Notes: generated from the sequence alone by a model not told the origin. Counted from the first letter of the stretch, positions 9,846-20,765 are shown. The stretch is DNA of 64,000 nt from Chitinophagaceae bacterium (GCA_016710165.1 JADJLJ010000001.1:1302001-1366000); one strand, 5' to 3'. Program-made: numbers and translations.

Positions 9846-9945
9846 AAAAAAAACCGGGGCTTTCACCCCGGCCTAAAGTATAGCCATAAAACAACGTTTA
9901 GCCTGCATAGGATTATGCTCTAAAACTGTTCTCCTCTATATAACC
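9846..9945 (-). ncRNA. Candidate leftward small RNA with its own terminator
   Basis: Read on the minus strand, CCGGGG/CCCCGG (9854-9871) is followed by eight T residues (9853-9846), a textbook terminator pointing left. No minus-strand gene lies upstream for more than 10 kb. Directly upstream, 9893-9930 folds into a stem of AAC, GTTTAG and GCATA segments closed by a GGAT loop (plus-strand lettering), and 9879-9883 pairs with 9936-9940 around it. The 5' end and promoter are not identified. No known RNA family was recognised. Confidence 0.35.
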
Positions 9946-10114
9946 AATACACATGCCATGGGGTTCATTTCTGCCGCAAAGGAAATGTTAAAGAAAATTA
10001 CAAACATTACTTGTGCAAATCATACATAACACACATCTCATTGCTGACGTATATTTAACCGCCATTGTAAACATGCTCGGTCACAAATTGTATCTTGTAA
10101 ATAAAATATCCCGT

Positions 10115-13100
10115 ATGTCTCTAAAGAAAATCCTCCTGGTTATTTTTTTGTTAACCGGCATTTCCCCGGTCACAATGTCACAATCAAAAAACGACTATCC
10201 AAAAAGCTGGAAGAAGGTGGAAGAACTGGAGAAAAAGGGGCTCACCCGGTCTGCCCTGAAGGAAGTGCTGAACATTTACAACCTGGCCGTAAAAGACGGC
10301 AACGATGCCCAGCAGATAAAGACCTGCATGTACCAGGTGAAGTACCGCAATATGCTGGATGAGGACAGCCAGGAGAATAATATCTTTTTTGTGGATACCC
10401 TTATTGCCAGGGCCAAATCACCTGCAAAGAACATTTTACAGAGTATGCAGGCCGAAATGTTCTGGCAATACCTGCAGAATAACCGCTGGAAATTCTATGA
10501 CCGCACCAAACTGGCCGAAGAAAAAAGCAGGGACATCAGTACCTGGAGCATTGACAAACTCTACACAACCATTACAAAACTGTACCGAGCCTCTTTACTG
10601 AACGACAATATTTTAAAGAACACAAAACTGGAAGGACTGGATGCCATCATCATCCGGGGAGAAAATACCCGGCAACTACGCCCCACCCTCTTTGATTTCC
10701 TGGCCCACCGGGCGCTGGAATTCTTTATGAATGACGAGGATGGAGTTACCAAACCGGCTTACCAGTTTAAGATCGACGAGCCCCATGCTTTTGCCAAGGC
10801 AGATGATTTCATAAAAGCATCCTTCAAAACCAAGGATACGGCATCGCTGCAGCAGAAGGCCATCCTTCTCCTGCAGGATATACTTAAATTCCACATTTCA
10901 GATGCCAATCATGAAGCATTGATCGATGCCGACCTGTTACGGCTCGACTTTGTGAATAACAATGGCGTGATGGACGGAAAGGAAAAATTGTATGAAGAAG
11001 CACTCAGGAATGTCGAACAGAAATACCCGGATAACCCGGCTGCTGCACAGGCCACTTACTTACGTGGACAGATCTACCTGCAACGTGGCCGCGGCTATGA
11101 GCCATTTACCAAAACCGATTACCAGTATGAAATAAAAAGGGCGAAGGAATTGTTTGAAGCACTGTATGCCCGTTTTCCAAAATCAGAAGGCGGCATCAAT
11201 GCCAGGAACAGCCTGATGGAAATAGAACAGCCTTCTTTAAGTCTTGAAACAGAAAAAGTGAATGTGCCGCTGCAACCCTTCCGAACCCTGGTAAAGTATA
11301 AGAACATCAAAACGGTTTACCTGCGGGTAATAAGAACCAGCCGGGAAGAGATCAGGAAACTCGACCGGGGGGATTATGAGAAACTCTGGAAGGCGTATAC
11401 TGACATGAAGCCTGAAAAAAACTGGAGCATCAACCTCCCCGACCTGCAGGATCACCAGCAACACAGCGCCGAAATAAGAACAGATGGCCTGGCAAACGGC
11501 ACCTACTTCATACTGGCCAGTATTGATCCAGGCTTTTCGCTTACCAAGAACATCATTGCCCGCCAGCTTACTTATGTCAGCAACATCAGTTACATAAATA
11601 CCAATTCCAACGATTACTATGTGCTGCACCGGGATAATGGCCAGCCGCTGGCAAAAGCCCGGGTACAGGTATGGGAATCAAGATACAATCAAAAAATAAG
11701 TGCGTACGAAGAAATAAAAGCAGAAAAGTACCTGACGGATGAATCCGGTTTTTTCAGGTTAAAAGAAATAAAGGAATACCGGAATTTCAGGCTGCAGATC
11801 GATCACGACGGTGATGAACTCTTCATGGACGATGGTAATAGTTATTACTACAGCAGCTACAACGGCTATGCTCCCACAATAAAACCGCAGACATTCTTAT
11901 TCACCGACCGCAGCATTTACCGTCCGGGGCAAACCGTTTATTTCAAAGGCATCGTGGTAAAAAAAGATGCAAATGCCGCAAAAAGCTCCGTGGTCCCGGG
12001 TTTTAAAACGAAAGTCATGCTGCGGGATGCCAATGGGCAAAAGTCCGCAGAACTTGCGCTGGTCACCAATGAATTCGGGAGTTACAATGGTTCATTCCGT
12101 TTGCCGGAAGGGGTAATGAACGGTTCTTTCAGCCTGGTGGACTCGCTGACCAATGCGTACCATAGTTTCAGCGTGGAAGAATACAAGCGTCCCAAATTCT
12201 CCACCGAGATACAAAAGCCCAAAGGGACCTATCGCATCAACGACAGCATAATAGTATCAGGCACGGCAAAAGCCTATGCAGGTAATAATATCGATGGCGC
12301 CAAAGTAAGCTACCGGGTAGTGCGTAAGGTACGCTACCCCATCTGGTGGGGATGGTATTCCTATAAACCCCTTTATGGCAGCACGGAAGAAGTGGAGATC
12401 AGCAACGGTACAACAACCACCGATGCAAAAGGTGAATTCAAAATAAATTTCAAAGCCATACCCGATGCATCCGTTGATAAAAAAGACCAGCCCACATTTT
12501 ATTACGATGTGAGTGCCGATGTTACCGACATCAATGGCGAAACAAGAAGCGGTAATACATCTGTGGCGGTGGCCTACCAATCGCTTCAACTGAATATTGA
12601 TATGCCGGAGAAAATGCCGGGCGACAGCCTGCATGCATTAAATATCCGCAGCACCAACCTGAACGAAATTTTTGAAAAGGCCAATGTGCATGTAACATTC
12701 ACCCGGGTAAGATCCCCGGGTAAGATCTTCCGGGAGCGTTACTGGGAAATGCCCGACCAGTTCGTGATGAGCCGGAATGAATACGAAGCCTGGTTCCCGT
12801 ATGATGTTTACAAGGATGAGGACAAGATGCAGAACTGGCCCCTCGCAGAGAAGTTCATTGATAAGGCAGATTCAACAAATGAGGATGGAAATTGGGAACT
12901 GGGAGTGAAAGGCTGGCAACCCGGCTGGTATAAGATCGTGGCCACTACAAAGGATAAATACGGTGAAGAGGTGAAAGCGGAGAAGTTCATCAGGGTCCTG
13001 AGCGGAGTCGAAGGACAGGCAGGCAAGGGTCTGAGCGAAGTCGAAGACCCGGTCACATTCATAGCTTCAAAGCAGGTAGCTGAACCCGGGGATAATATCA

Positions 13101-16100
13101 CATACAGCATCCGCTCGGGCTTTCCCAATGGTTGGCTCATACAGGTGATACAGCGGATGAGCAATTCAGGCAAGCCTGCAAGCCAGAATATCTCTTCGGT
13201 GATGCCCATTCAATCAACCATACCGGTTACTGAGAATGACCGGGGCGGCATCGCCATCAGTTATGCATTTGTAAAACACAACCGGGTGTATAGCGGCACT
13301 GAAAGTTTTGCTGTGCCCTGGAGTAACAAAGACCTTAATATCAGTTACGAAACCTTCCGGGATAAACTATTACCCGGTAGCCAGGAAAAATGGAAAGTAA
13401 AGATCAGCGGTAACAAAGGAGAGAAAGTAGCAGCTGAAATGCTGGCTGGCATGTACGATGCAAGTCTTGACCAGTTTAAACCACATAGCTGGAATAAAAT
13501 AAATATCTGGCCCGGCATGTATAATATAACCAGGTGGGAGAAAAATGGATTTGAAAAAACAGAATCAGATGAATATAATAAGAGGGAATATGTGCAGCTA
13601 AGTGGAGCAACTAAATCGTATGACAGGCTTACAAGTGATTTCTTGGAATCCCGTTACACCAGGCAGGTTAAATATATGTATAATGTTGCTGCACCTTTAG
13701 CCGATAGCTCTTTAGCCGGCAAAGTAGCAGGGGCAAAGGTTCGTAGCCAGGCTGAAGCTAAACTGGGTGCTGAAACGACGATTCGCTTACGTGGGTCCAA
13801 TAGTCTTGGCGTAGGTGCCGGTGCTTTATATATTGTTGATGGAGTTGTCATGGAAAGCGGAACTGATATTAACCCTGACGATATAACTGATTACACAATT
13901 ATGCAAGGTCCCGAAGCTACCGCTATTTACGGGTCAAGAGCAGCCAATGGTGCAATTATAGTAACCACCAAATCCGGCAAAGGTTCAAAACCTAAATTAG
14001 ATGAGATAAAGGCAAGAAAAAATTTCAACGAAACCGCCTTCTTCTTCCCCGAACTGAGAACAGATGCAGGAGGCAACGTGGAATTTTCCTTTACCATGCC
14101 CGAGGCTTTGACGAAGTGGAAGCTGATGACATTGGCGCATACCAAAGACCTGGCAAGTGGTTATACATCGAAAACGGTAGTCACCCAAAAACCCCTGATG
14201 GTACAACCCAATGCTCCTCGCTTTATGAGGGAGGGTGACAATATGGAATTCAGCGCCAAGATCGTGAACCTGGGCGATAGTGAAGTGACCGGCATTGCAC
14301 AACTGGAATTACTGGATGCCGCCAGCAACAAACCGGTTGACGGCTGGTTCAAGAACGTGTTCCCCAACCAGTACTTCACCGTGGCAGCCGGGCAAAGCGC
14401 AGCCGTGAAGTTCCCGATGGAGATACCGTTCAACTTTAATTCGGCCATGACCTACCGCATTATTGCCAGGGCAGGCAATTATTCCGACGGGGAAGAAATG
14501 GCTATTCCGGTTTTAACCAACCGCATGCTGGTTACAGAAAGCCTGCCCATCAATATGCGTAATAAAACAACAAAGAATTTTAAGTTTGACAAACTATTCA
14601 ACAGCGGCAGCAGCACAACGCTTACCCATCATGCATTAACCGTTGAATATACCGGCAACCCCGCCTGGTATGCCGTACAGGCCCTGCCCTACCTGATGGA
14701 ATATCCATATGAATGCGCAGAACAAACTTTTAACCGTTATTATGCAAACACACTGGCTTCCTTCATCAGCAAGTCGGTACCAAAAATAAAGACAGTATTT
14801 GAAAGCTGGAAGAATCTTGACACCGCAGCATTATTGAGTAATCTCCAAAAAAATGAGGAACTGAAATCGGCCCTCTTGCAGGAAACACCCTGGGTACTGG
14901 ATGCACAGAACGAGAACCAGCAAAAGAAGAATATCGCCCTGCTGTTCGATATGGTACGCATGAGCAGGGAGCAGGAAAGCGCTTTCAACAAACTGAAAGA
15001 GATGCAGGGTCTCAACGGTGGCTTCACCTGGTTCAAGGGCGGCATCGATGACCGGTATATGACCCAGTACATTGCCACCGGCATCGGCCACTTACGCAAA
15101 CTGAATGCACTGGCCGGGGATAATTATCAAACCATAAAAACCATCGTGGATAAAGCGATCCCCTATCTCGATAAGAAAATAAAAAGAGGATTACGAGAAT
15201 CTCATCCGCTACAAGGTGAAACTAACAAACAATAACTTTAGCTATATTCAGATCCAATACCTGTACATGCGGAGTTTCTTTCCGGAATACAAGATGGCTG
15301 CTGCCTCACAAACAGCTTATAACTATTATACCGGCCAGGCTAAAAAATTCTGGCTCAGCAACAGCAAGTACATGCAGGCCATGATCGCACTGGCATTGCA
15401 CCGCAGCAATGATGCGGTAACGCCAAAAGCCATTATAAGATCATTGAAAGAAAATTCCATCAGCAAGGAAGAGATGGGCATGTACTGGAAAGAATGGACA
15501 ACCGGCGGATATTACTGGCACCAGGCACCCATAGAAAGCCAGGCCATGATGATCGAAGCATTTACTGATATTGATAAAGATGTAACCACCATCGATGACC
15601 TGAAGACCTGGCTGCTGAAACAAAAGCAAACCCGGAACTGGAAGACCACCAAAGCAACGGCCGAAGCCTGCTATGCATTGTTACTAGGCGGCAGCAACTG
15701 GTTTAGTGAAGAGAAAGAAGTAATCATAAAAATTGGAAACGAAATATTTTCTACAGCGTCACCCTCTCCTTTAGGAGAGGGACGGGGTGAGGTTGAAGCA
15801 GGAACCGGTTATTTCAAAAAAAGAATTGAAGCAGATAAAGTAAAACCAGAAATGGGCAATATTTCCGTCTCCGTAAAATCAGCAGACTCTAAGGTTCCTT
15901 CTTCAGGGGGCAGTTGGGGGGCTGTTTACTGGCAATACTTTGAAGACCTGGATAAGATAACTCCCGCTGAAACACCCTTAAAGCTGGTGAAGAAATTATT
16001 TGTTGAAAAGAATTCTGACAAAGGACCTGTACTGGTAGCCTTAGAAGACGGTGCCGGGCTGAAAGTGGGCGACAAGATAAAAGTACGTATCGAATTAAAG

Positions 16101-16394
16101 GTTGACCGGGACATGGAATACGTGCACATGAAAGACATGCGGGCAGCCTGCATGGAACCAACCAATGTCATCAGCCAATATAAATACCAGGGCGGACTGG
16201 GATATTATGAAAGTACCAAAGATGCCAGCACCAATTTCTTCTTTGGCTGGCTGGCCCGGGGCAGTTATGTTTTTGAATACCCGATGTTCGTGACCCATGC
16301 CGGTAATTTCAGCAATGGCATTACTACGATACAATGTATGTATGCTCCTGAATTTACCAGTCACAGTGAAGGGATACGGGTGAGCGTAGAATGA
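10115..16394 (+). CDS. Alpha-2-macroglobulin-like protein with inserted TonB-plug module (frameshifted)
   Basis: Corrected length about 2092 residues. The start at 10115 opens a signal peptide (MSLKKILLVIFLLTG). MG domains include the MG2 signature FTDRSIYRPGQTVYFKG; the A2M domain is marked by NETAFFFPELRTD. The thioester-type motif ECAEQ (Cys about 1534) and helical TED repeats follow. At about residues 1222-1292 there is a SusC-like TonB plug (IRLRGSNSLG, ALYIVDGV, ATAIYGSRAANGAIIVTTK). The frame shifts by one extra A in the A5 run at 15181-15185; after it KEDYENLIRYK restores the reading. Two palindromic elements are inserted in frame (12998-13046, 15761-15793). Family members trap proteases at the cell surface; here this is inferred from homology. 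Confidence 0.85.
12998..13046. repeat. GAGCGGAGTCGAAG repeat pair inside the macroglobulin gene
   Basis: Two copies of the word TGAGCG(G/A)AGTCGAAG, separated by an AGGCAGGCAAGG spacer, add roughly 15 residues (SGVEGQAGKGLSEVE) in frame. The same word pair lies between genes at 33864-33906. Confidence 0.75.
15761..15793. repeat. CCCTCTCC palindromic repeat inside the macroglobulin gene
   Basis: ACCCTCTCCTTTAGGAGAGG plus GGGGTGAGGT, encoding SPSPLGEGRGEVE in frame. It is near identical to the intergenic copy at 9808-9845. Confidence 0.8.
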
Positions 16395-16411
16395 TGAGTC
16401 ATAAGGAATAA

Positions 16412-16504
16412 GTCATAAGTTCTAAGTAATAAGTAATAAGTCCAAGTTTCTAATTTAATGTTTTTGTACTTTTAATCCAACACTTATTACTTAGAACTTA
16501 TAAC
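16412..16504. repeat. Inverted repeat of AT-rich words
   Basis: The 23-base arms at 16412-16434 and 16482-16504 match with a single mismatch, built from words such as TAAGTAATAAGT. They fill the gap between the macroglobulin gene and the next small gene, and could form a long hairpin in RNA. Confidence 0.8.
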
Positions 16505-16514
16505 TTTTACCAGC

Positions 16515-16913
16515 ATGTCAAACGAACACGCCTATTCCATACCCATCCGTTACCGCCGGATGGAAAACCTGCACATTGTTTTCTGGTTATTCAAAGACAT
16601 CAGCTGGTGCATGATATGGAAACCGCTAGGTATTGCCATGATCTTCCCTACCCTCATCATTGCCATTGTTATTTCTTTCCGAACCCGGCAATTCATGAGT
16701 GAGGTCTGTCATAATGTGGCCATCGTTTTCTGGATCACCGCCAATGCCTACTGGATGGTCAGCGAATTCTTAGGTTTTGATACCAGGATCCTCTTCGGTG
16801 AATATACCTTTAAACACCTGGCCATCATCCCCTTTGTTATCGGCATCCTGTTGCTGGGGTACTATTACATAATATGGAAGCCCATGCACAAAAATTCCGT
16901 GGAAACGATGTAA
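16515..16913 (+). CDS. Small integral membrane protein of unknown function
   Basis: 132 residues. There are hydrophobic segments at about 20-55 (FWLFKDISWCMIWKPLGIAM and IIAIVISF), 68-85 (IVFWITANAYWMVSEF) and 100-120 (LAIIPFVIGILLLGYYYIIW), with a polar N-terminus. It is rich in Trp and Tyr at membrane boundaries. I do not recognise the family. It sits 41 bases before aspS in the same direction, but aspS appears to have its own promoter. Confidence 0.7.
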   Translation: MSNEHAYSIPIRYRRMENLHIVFWLFKDISWCMIWKPLGIAMIFPTLIIAIVISFRTRQFMSEVCHNVAIVFWITANAYWMVSEFLGFDTRILFGEYTFKHLAIIPFVIGILLLGYYYIIWKPMHKNSVETM

Positions 16914-16924
16914 GCCATTTAAAT

Positions 16925-16932
16925 TATCTTTG
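16925..16932 (+). promoter_or_regulatory. Candidate -7 element for aspS
   Basis: TATCTTTG matches TAnnTTTG, 22 bases before the ATG of aspS. No convincing -33 TTTG is present at the expected spacing. Confidence 0.4.
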
Positions 16933-16954
16933 CCGCTCAATTTGAGATACCTAT

Positions 16955-18781
16955 ATGTACAGAACTCATACCTGCGGTGAATTAAGATTAACTGATAAGA
17001 CCAAAGAAGTAACCCTGGCCGGATGGGTACAAACCGTCCGTAAATTCGGCAGCATCACGTTCATTGACCTGCGTGACCGCTACGGCATCACCCAGTTATT
17101 GTTTGCAGAAAGTTTAAACGCAGACCTGGATGCCAACCCGCTGGGAAGGGAATTTGTGCTGCAGGTAAAGGGCACCGTCAATGAACGTACCAGCAAAAAT
17201 GCCAACATCCCAACGGGCGATATTGAGATCATAGTTGCTGAATTTAAGATACTAAACAAATCAGCCGTACCCCCCTTCACCATACAGGATGATACCGATG
17301 GCGGTGATGACCTGCGGATGAAATACCGTTTCCTCGACCTGCGGAGAAATGCCGTTAAGAAGAACCTGGAACTGCGCTATGCGGTTGGCAGAAGCACACG
17401 GAACTACCTTCATGAAAATGATTTCATGGATATTGAAACGCCTTTCCTGATCAAAAGTACACCGGAGGGCGCCCGGGATTTTGTGGTCCCGTCCAGGATG
17501 AACCCCGGACAGTTCTATGCACTGCCCCAGAGTCCGCAAACATTTAAGCAGTTGCTGATGGTGAGCGGGTACGACCGCTACTACCAGATCGTGAAATGTT
17601 TCCGGGATGAGGACCTGCGTGCCGACCGGCAGCCTGAGTTCACCCAGATAGACTGCGAAATGTGTTTTGTAGAGCAGGAAGATATTTTAACCATGTTTGA
17701 AGGGCTGGTAAAAAGGATATTCAAAGATGTGAAGAATGTTGACTACACAGAAAAAGTGGAACGCATGACCTGGGAGGAAGCCATGTGGAATTACGGGAAC
17801 GACAAGCCCGATATCCGTTTCAACATGAAACTCTGCAACCTGAAATACCCGGCACATACTTTTCCGGGGAAAGAAAATATCTCATCCCTGATCGCCGGTG
17901 AGTTTGCGGTATTCAATGATGCCGAGAGTGTGATCGCCATTACAGCGCCGGGTTGCAGCGAGTACAGCCGTAAACAAACAGATGAACTGACCGAGTGGGT
18001 GAAGCGCCCGCAGATCGGCATGAAAGGCCTGGTGTTCATTAAATGCAATGCCGACGGAACATTCAAAAGCAGTGTCGATAAATTTTACAGCGAAGACAAA
18101 CTGAAAGCGATCGCTGCTGCTGCCAATGCCAAAGCCGGCGACCTGGTTTTAATTCTTGCCGGGGCAGAAGAAAGGACAAGAAAAGCCACCAGTGAACTTC
18201 GCCTGGAAATGGCCACCCGGCTGGGTTTACGCAGGCCTGATGAATTCAGGTTATTATGGGTGCTCGACTTCCCGCTGTTTGAATACGATGAAGAAGGCAA
18301 CCGCTGGGTGGCAAGGCATCATCCGTTCACATCACCCAAGCCAGCACAGATCGAAACAATGATCAATAACAACCCGGCCATTGAAAATGCAACCGAGTAT
18401 TTAAAACATCCTTATGCCAATATCAAGGCCAATGCCTACGATATGGTACTGAACGGGAATGAGATCGGCGGCGGTTCCATACGCATTTACCAGCGGGAAC
18501 TGCAGGAAAAAATGTTTGCCGCCCTGGGCATGGATGCAGCAGAACAGCAACATAAATTCGGATTCTTACTCGGCGCTTTTGAATACGGCGCTCCTCCGCA
18601 TGGTGGTATTGCCTTCGGGTTCGACCGGCTTTGTTCCATACTGGGCGGCAGTGAAAGCATCCGTGACTTTATCGCCTTCCCCAAGAACAATGCAGGCAGG
18701 GATGTGATGCTGGATGCACCGGCAAGTATTGATGAGAAGCAGTTCGTGGAATTGCAGATAAAACTGGATTTGAAAAGCTAA
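16955..18781 (+). CDS. aspS: Aspartate-tRNA ligase
   Basis: 608 residues, the bacterial-type length including the GAD insertion domain. An N-terminal OB-fold anticodon-binding domain (VTLAGWVQTVRKFG) is followed by class II motif 2 (FRDEDLRADRQPEFTQID), the GAD domain in the middle and motif 3 (GIAFGFDRL). The bacterial-type insertion suggests the enzyme of the standard AspRS branch. It charges tRNA-Asp in the cytoplasm. There are no signs of damage. Confidence 0.97.
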   Translation: MYRTHTCGELRLTDKTKEVTLAGWVQTVRKFGSITFIDLRDRYGITQLLFAESLNADLDANPLGREFVLQVKGTVNERTSKNANIPTGDIEIIVAEFKILNKSAVPPFTIQDDTDGGDDLRMKYRFLDLRRNAVKKNLELRYAVGRSTRNYLHENDFMDIETPFLIKSTPEGARDFVVPSRMNPGQFYALPQSPQTFKQLLMVSGYDRYYQIVKCFRDEDLRADRQPEFTQIDCEMCFVEQEDILTMFEGLVKRIFKDVKNVDYTEKVERMTWEEAMWNYGNDKPDIRFNMKLCNLKYPAHTFPGKENISSLIAGEFAVFNDAESVIAITAPGCSEYSRKQTDELTEWVKRPQIGMKGLVFIKCNADGTFKSSVDKFYSEDKLKAIAAAANAKAGDLVLILAGAEERTRKATSELRLEMATRLGLRRPDEFRLLWVLDFPLFEYDEEGNRWVARHHPFTSPKPAQIETMINNNPAIENATEYLKHPYANIKANAYDMVLNGNEIGGGSIRIYQRELQEKMFAALGMDAAEQQHKFGFLLGAFEYGAPPHGGIAFGFDRLCSILGGSESIRDFIAFPKNNAGRDVMLDAPASIDEKQFVELQIKLDLKS

Positions 18782-18790
18782 ATAGTTTTT

Positions 18791-19306
18791 TTGAAAAAAT
18801 GGTGGCTACATACAATTGCCTGTGTTGGTAATGCTGTTGCTGCGACCGCAATTCTGGTCTTATTTTTTTACGACATATTTTCAACTCCTTTCGATTTTCA
18901 TTCAGGTGATATTCTTTTACTTTTGGTAATCTTGGCTGGTTATGGAATTTATATTATTTCGGATATCTGGGGAATAACACTCTACTATCGGCATAAAAAT
19001 ATCGGTGAAATTTCTTTTACAGATAAGGGAAAGACCCAGGTTCTTATCGTTTTCCTCATGTTGATCCAATCATTTTCTGGATACATCTCTTTTGCGGTAA
19101 TAAGAAGGCTAATGATATACTTCCCCTCCCTATATGAATTTGGCGACCTTATGGATATTATAGGAATATTGTTTGTTGTAACCTTCTTCACCTCGGTTAT
19201 TGTAATTATCGGTTATATTTTATTATTCAGAGCTATTAAAAAAAATAAAACCATTATCAGCAAAGAAATTGACAGTATAGGAAGCAATAGTTTTACCGAA
19301 AAGTAA
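18791..19306 (+). CDS. Hypothetical four-helix membrane protein
   Basis: 171 residues from a TTG start; an in-frame stop directly upstream (the aspS stop) excludes any longer start. There are four hydrophobic segments at about 5-27, 40-65, 84-105 and 122-150, and a lysine-rich C-terminal tail. It lies ten bases after aspS, so it is probably co-transcribed. The base composition is more AT-rich than its neighbours, which may indicate a recent arrival. I do not recognise the family. Confidence 0.65.
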   Translation: MKKWWLHTIACVGNAVAATAILVLFFYDIFSTPFDFHSGDILLLLVILAGYGIYIISDIWGITLYYRHKNIGEISFTDKGKTQVLIVFLMLIQSFSGYISFAVIRRLMIYFPSLYEFGDLMDIIGILFVVTFFTSVIVIIGYILLFRAIKKNKTIISKEIDSIGSNSFTEK

Positions 19307-19364
19307 ATCTGCCTGATACTGTGTATCACCAGGAACCTTAATTTTGAATTCTTAATTTTTAATT

Positions 19365-20627
19365 TTGACTTCACTCCCTCCCCTCGCCGAACGCCTTCGC
19401 CCTTCCACTTTAGATGACCTGGTGGGCCAGCAGCACCTTACCGGCAAGGGAAGCATATTGCGCAAGGCCATTGAGCAGGGAAAGGTTCCCAGCATGATCC
19501 TGTGGGGGCCGCCGGGCGTGGGTAAAACCACCATTGCCAACATCATTGCCAATACGTTGAATGTTCCTTTCTATACACTCAGTGCCATTTCCTCCGGGGT
19601 AAAAGAAGTACGGGAAGTGATCGACCTTGCAAAAAAACAAAGCAATGTCATACTGTTCATTGATGAGATACACCGCTTCAACAAAGGCCAGCAGGATGCA
19701 TTGCTCGGGGCTGTGGAAAAAGGCATCATCACATTGATCGGCGCTACTACCGAAAACCCTTCCTTTGAAGTGAACAGCGCCTTGCTGAGCAGGACCCAGG
19801 TGTATATACTGAAGGCGCTCGATGAAAAAGACCTCATCAACCTGTTGCAACATGCTATACAGAATGATGAAGCGTTGAAAACAAAAAAGATAGAACTAAA
19901 GGAGACCGAAGCGCTGATCAATATTTCCGGCGGTGATGCAAGGAAATTACTGAACCTGCTGGAACTGGTGACGGATTCTCTGGGCAGCAATGCGGTGATC
20001 ACCGATGATATTGTGATGGAAATTGCCCAGCAGCGCATTGCCCTATATGATAAAAAAGGCGAACAGCATTACGACATCATCTCTGCCTTCATCAAATCCA
20101 TCCGTGGCAGCGACCCCAATGCAGCCGTGTACTGGCTGGCACGCATGATCGAAGGCGGCGAAGACGTGAAGTTCATTGCCCGCCGGATGCTGATACTGGC
20201 CAGTGAAGACATCGGGAATGCCAACCCCAATGCGCTGTTACTTGCCAATGCAACTTTTGATGCAGTCAACAAAATAGGTTACCCCGAATCGCAACTGATC
20301 TTATCCCAGTGTGCCATTTACCTGGCCAGCAGCGCTAAAAGCAATAGCGCCACAACAGCCATCGGCGCTGCCCTGGGTGCGGTAAGGGAACATGGTGATC
20401 TTTCGGTTCCCTTACACATACGCAACGCCCCCACCAAACTGATGAAGCGGGAAGGCTATGGAAAAGGCTATGAGTATTCGCACAATTACGACAATAATTT
20501 CTCGCCGCAGGAATACCTGCCCGGTGAAATCAGCGGCACTTCTTTTTACCAACCAGGTAGAAATTTACGGGAAGAAGAACTGCGGAAATTCTTAAAGATG
20601 TTGTGGAAGGATAAGTACAAATATTAA
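19365..20627 (+). CDS. rarA: Replication-associated recombination protein A (MgsA/WHIP-type AAA ATPase)
   Basis: 420 residues from a TTG start (TSLPPLAERLRPSTLDDLVG). It has Walker A GPPGVGKTT, Walker B ILFIDEIHRFNKGQQDALL, sensor 1 GATTENPSFEVN and the C-terminal tetramerisation region ending DKYKY. Family members act at stalled replication forks and interact with SSB. The start is directly preceded by an AT-rich word repeat (about 19336-19364) like that before sucD. Confidence 0.94.
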   Translation: MTSLPPLAERLRPSTLDDLVGQQHLTGKGSILRKAIEQGKVPSMILWGPPGVGKTTIANIIANTLNVPFYTLSAISSGVKEVREVIDLAKKQSNVILFIDEIHRFNKGQQDALLGAVEKGIITLIGATTENPSFEVNSALLSRTQVYILKALDEKDLINLLQHAIQNDEALKTKKIELKETEALINISGGDARKLLNLLELVTDSLGSNAVITDDIVMEIAQQRIALYDKKGEQHYDIISAFIKSIRGSDPNAAVYWLARMIEGGEDVKFIARRMLILASEDIGNANPNALLLANATFDAVNKIGYPESQLILSQCAIYLASSAKSNSATTAIGAALGAVREHGDLSVPLHIRNAPTKLMKREGYGKGYEYSHNYDNNFSPQEYLPGEISGTSFYQPGRNLREEELRKFLKMLWKDKYKY

Positions 20628-20657
20628 AAACCAATAAGAAACAGTCATCCTTTTTCT

Positions 20658-20722
20658 GAATGTGGCCGGTGGAACACCGGCCACGGCAGCCTCCCGCGGT
20701 TGGTGTCCCCACCAACCGCAAA
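20658..20722. repeat. Two adjacent GC-rich palindromes between convergent genes
   Basis: GGCCGGTGGAACACCGGCC and CGGTTGGTGTCCCCACCAAC lie within 60 bases of each other, between rarA (+) and the methyltransferase gene (-). Both can form strong hairpins. They have no U tracts, so they look like REP-type repeats rather than terminators. Confidence 0.7.
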
Positions 20723-20765
20723 ATGGAAACGGAATTTTCATTCCTGGCAAATTCTAAGCAGCAAA

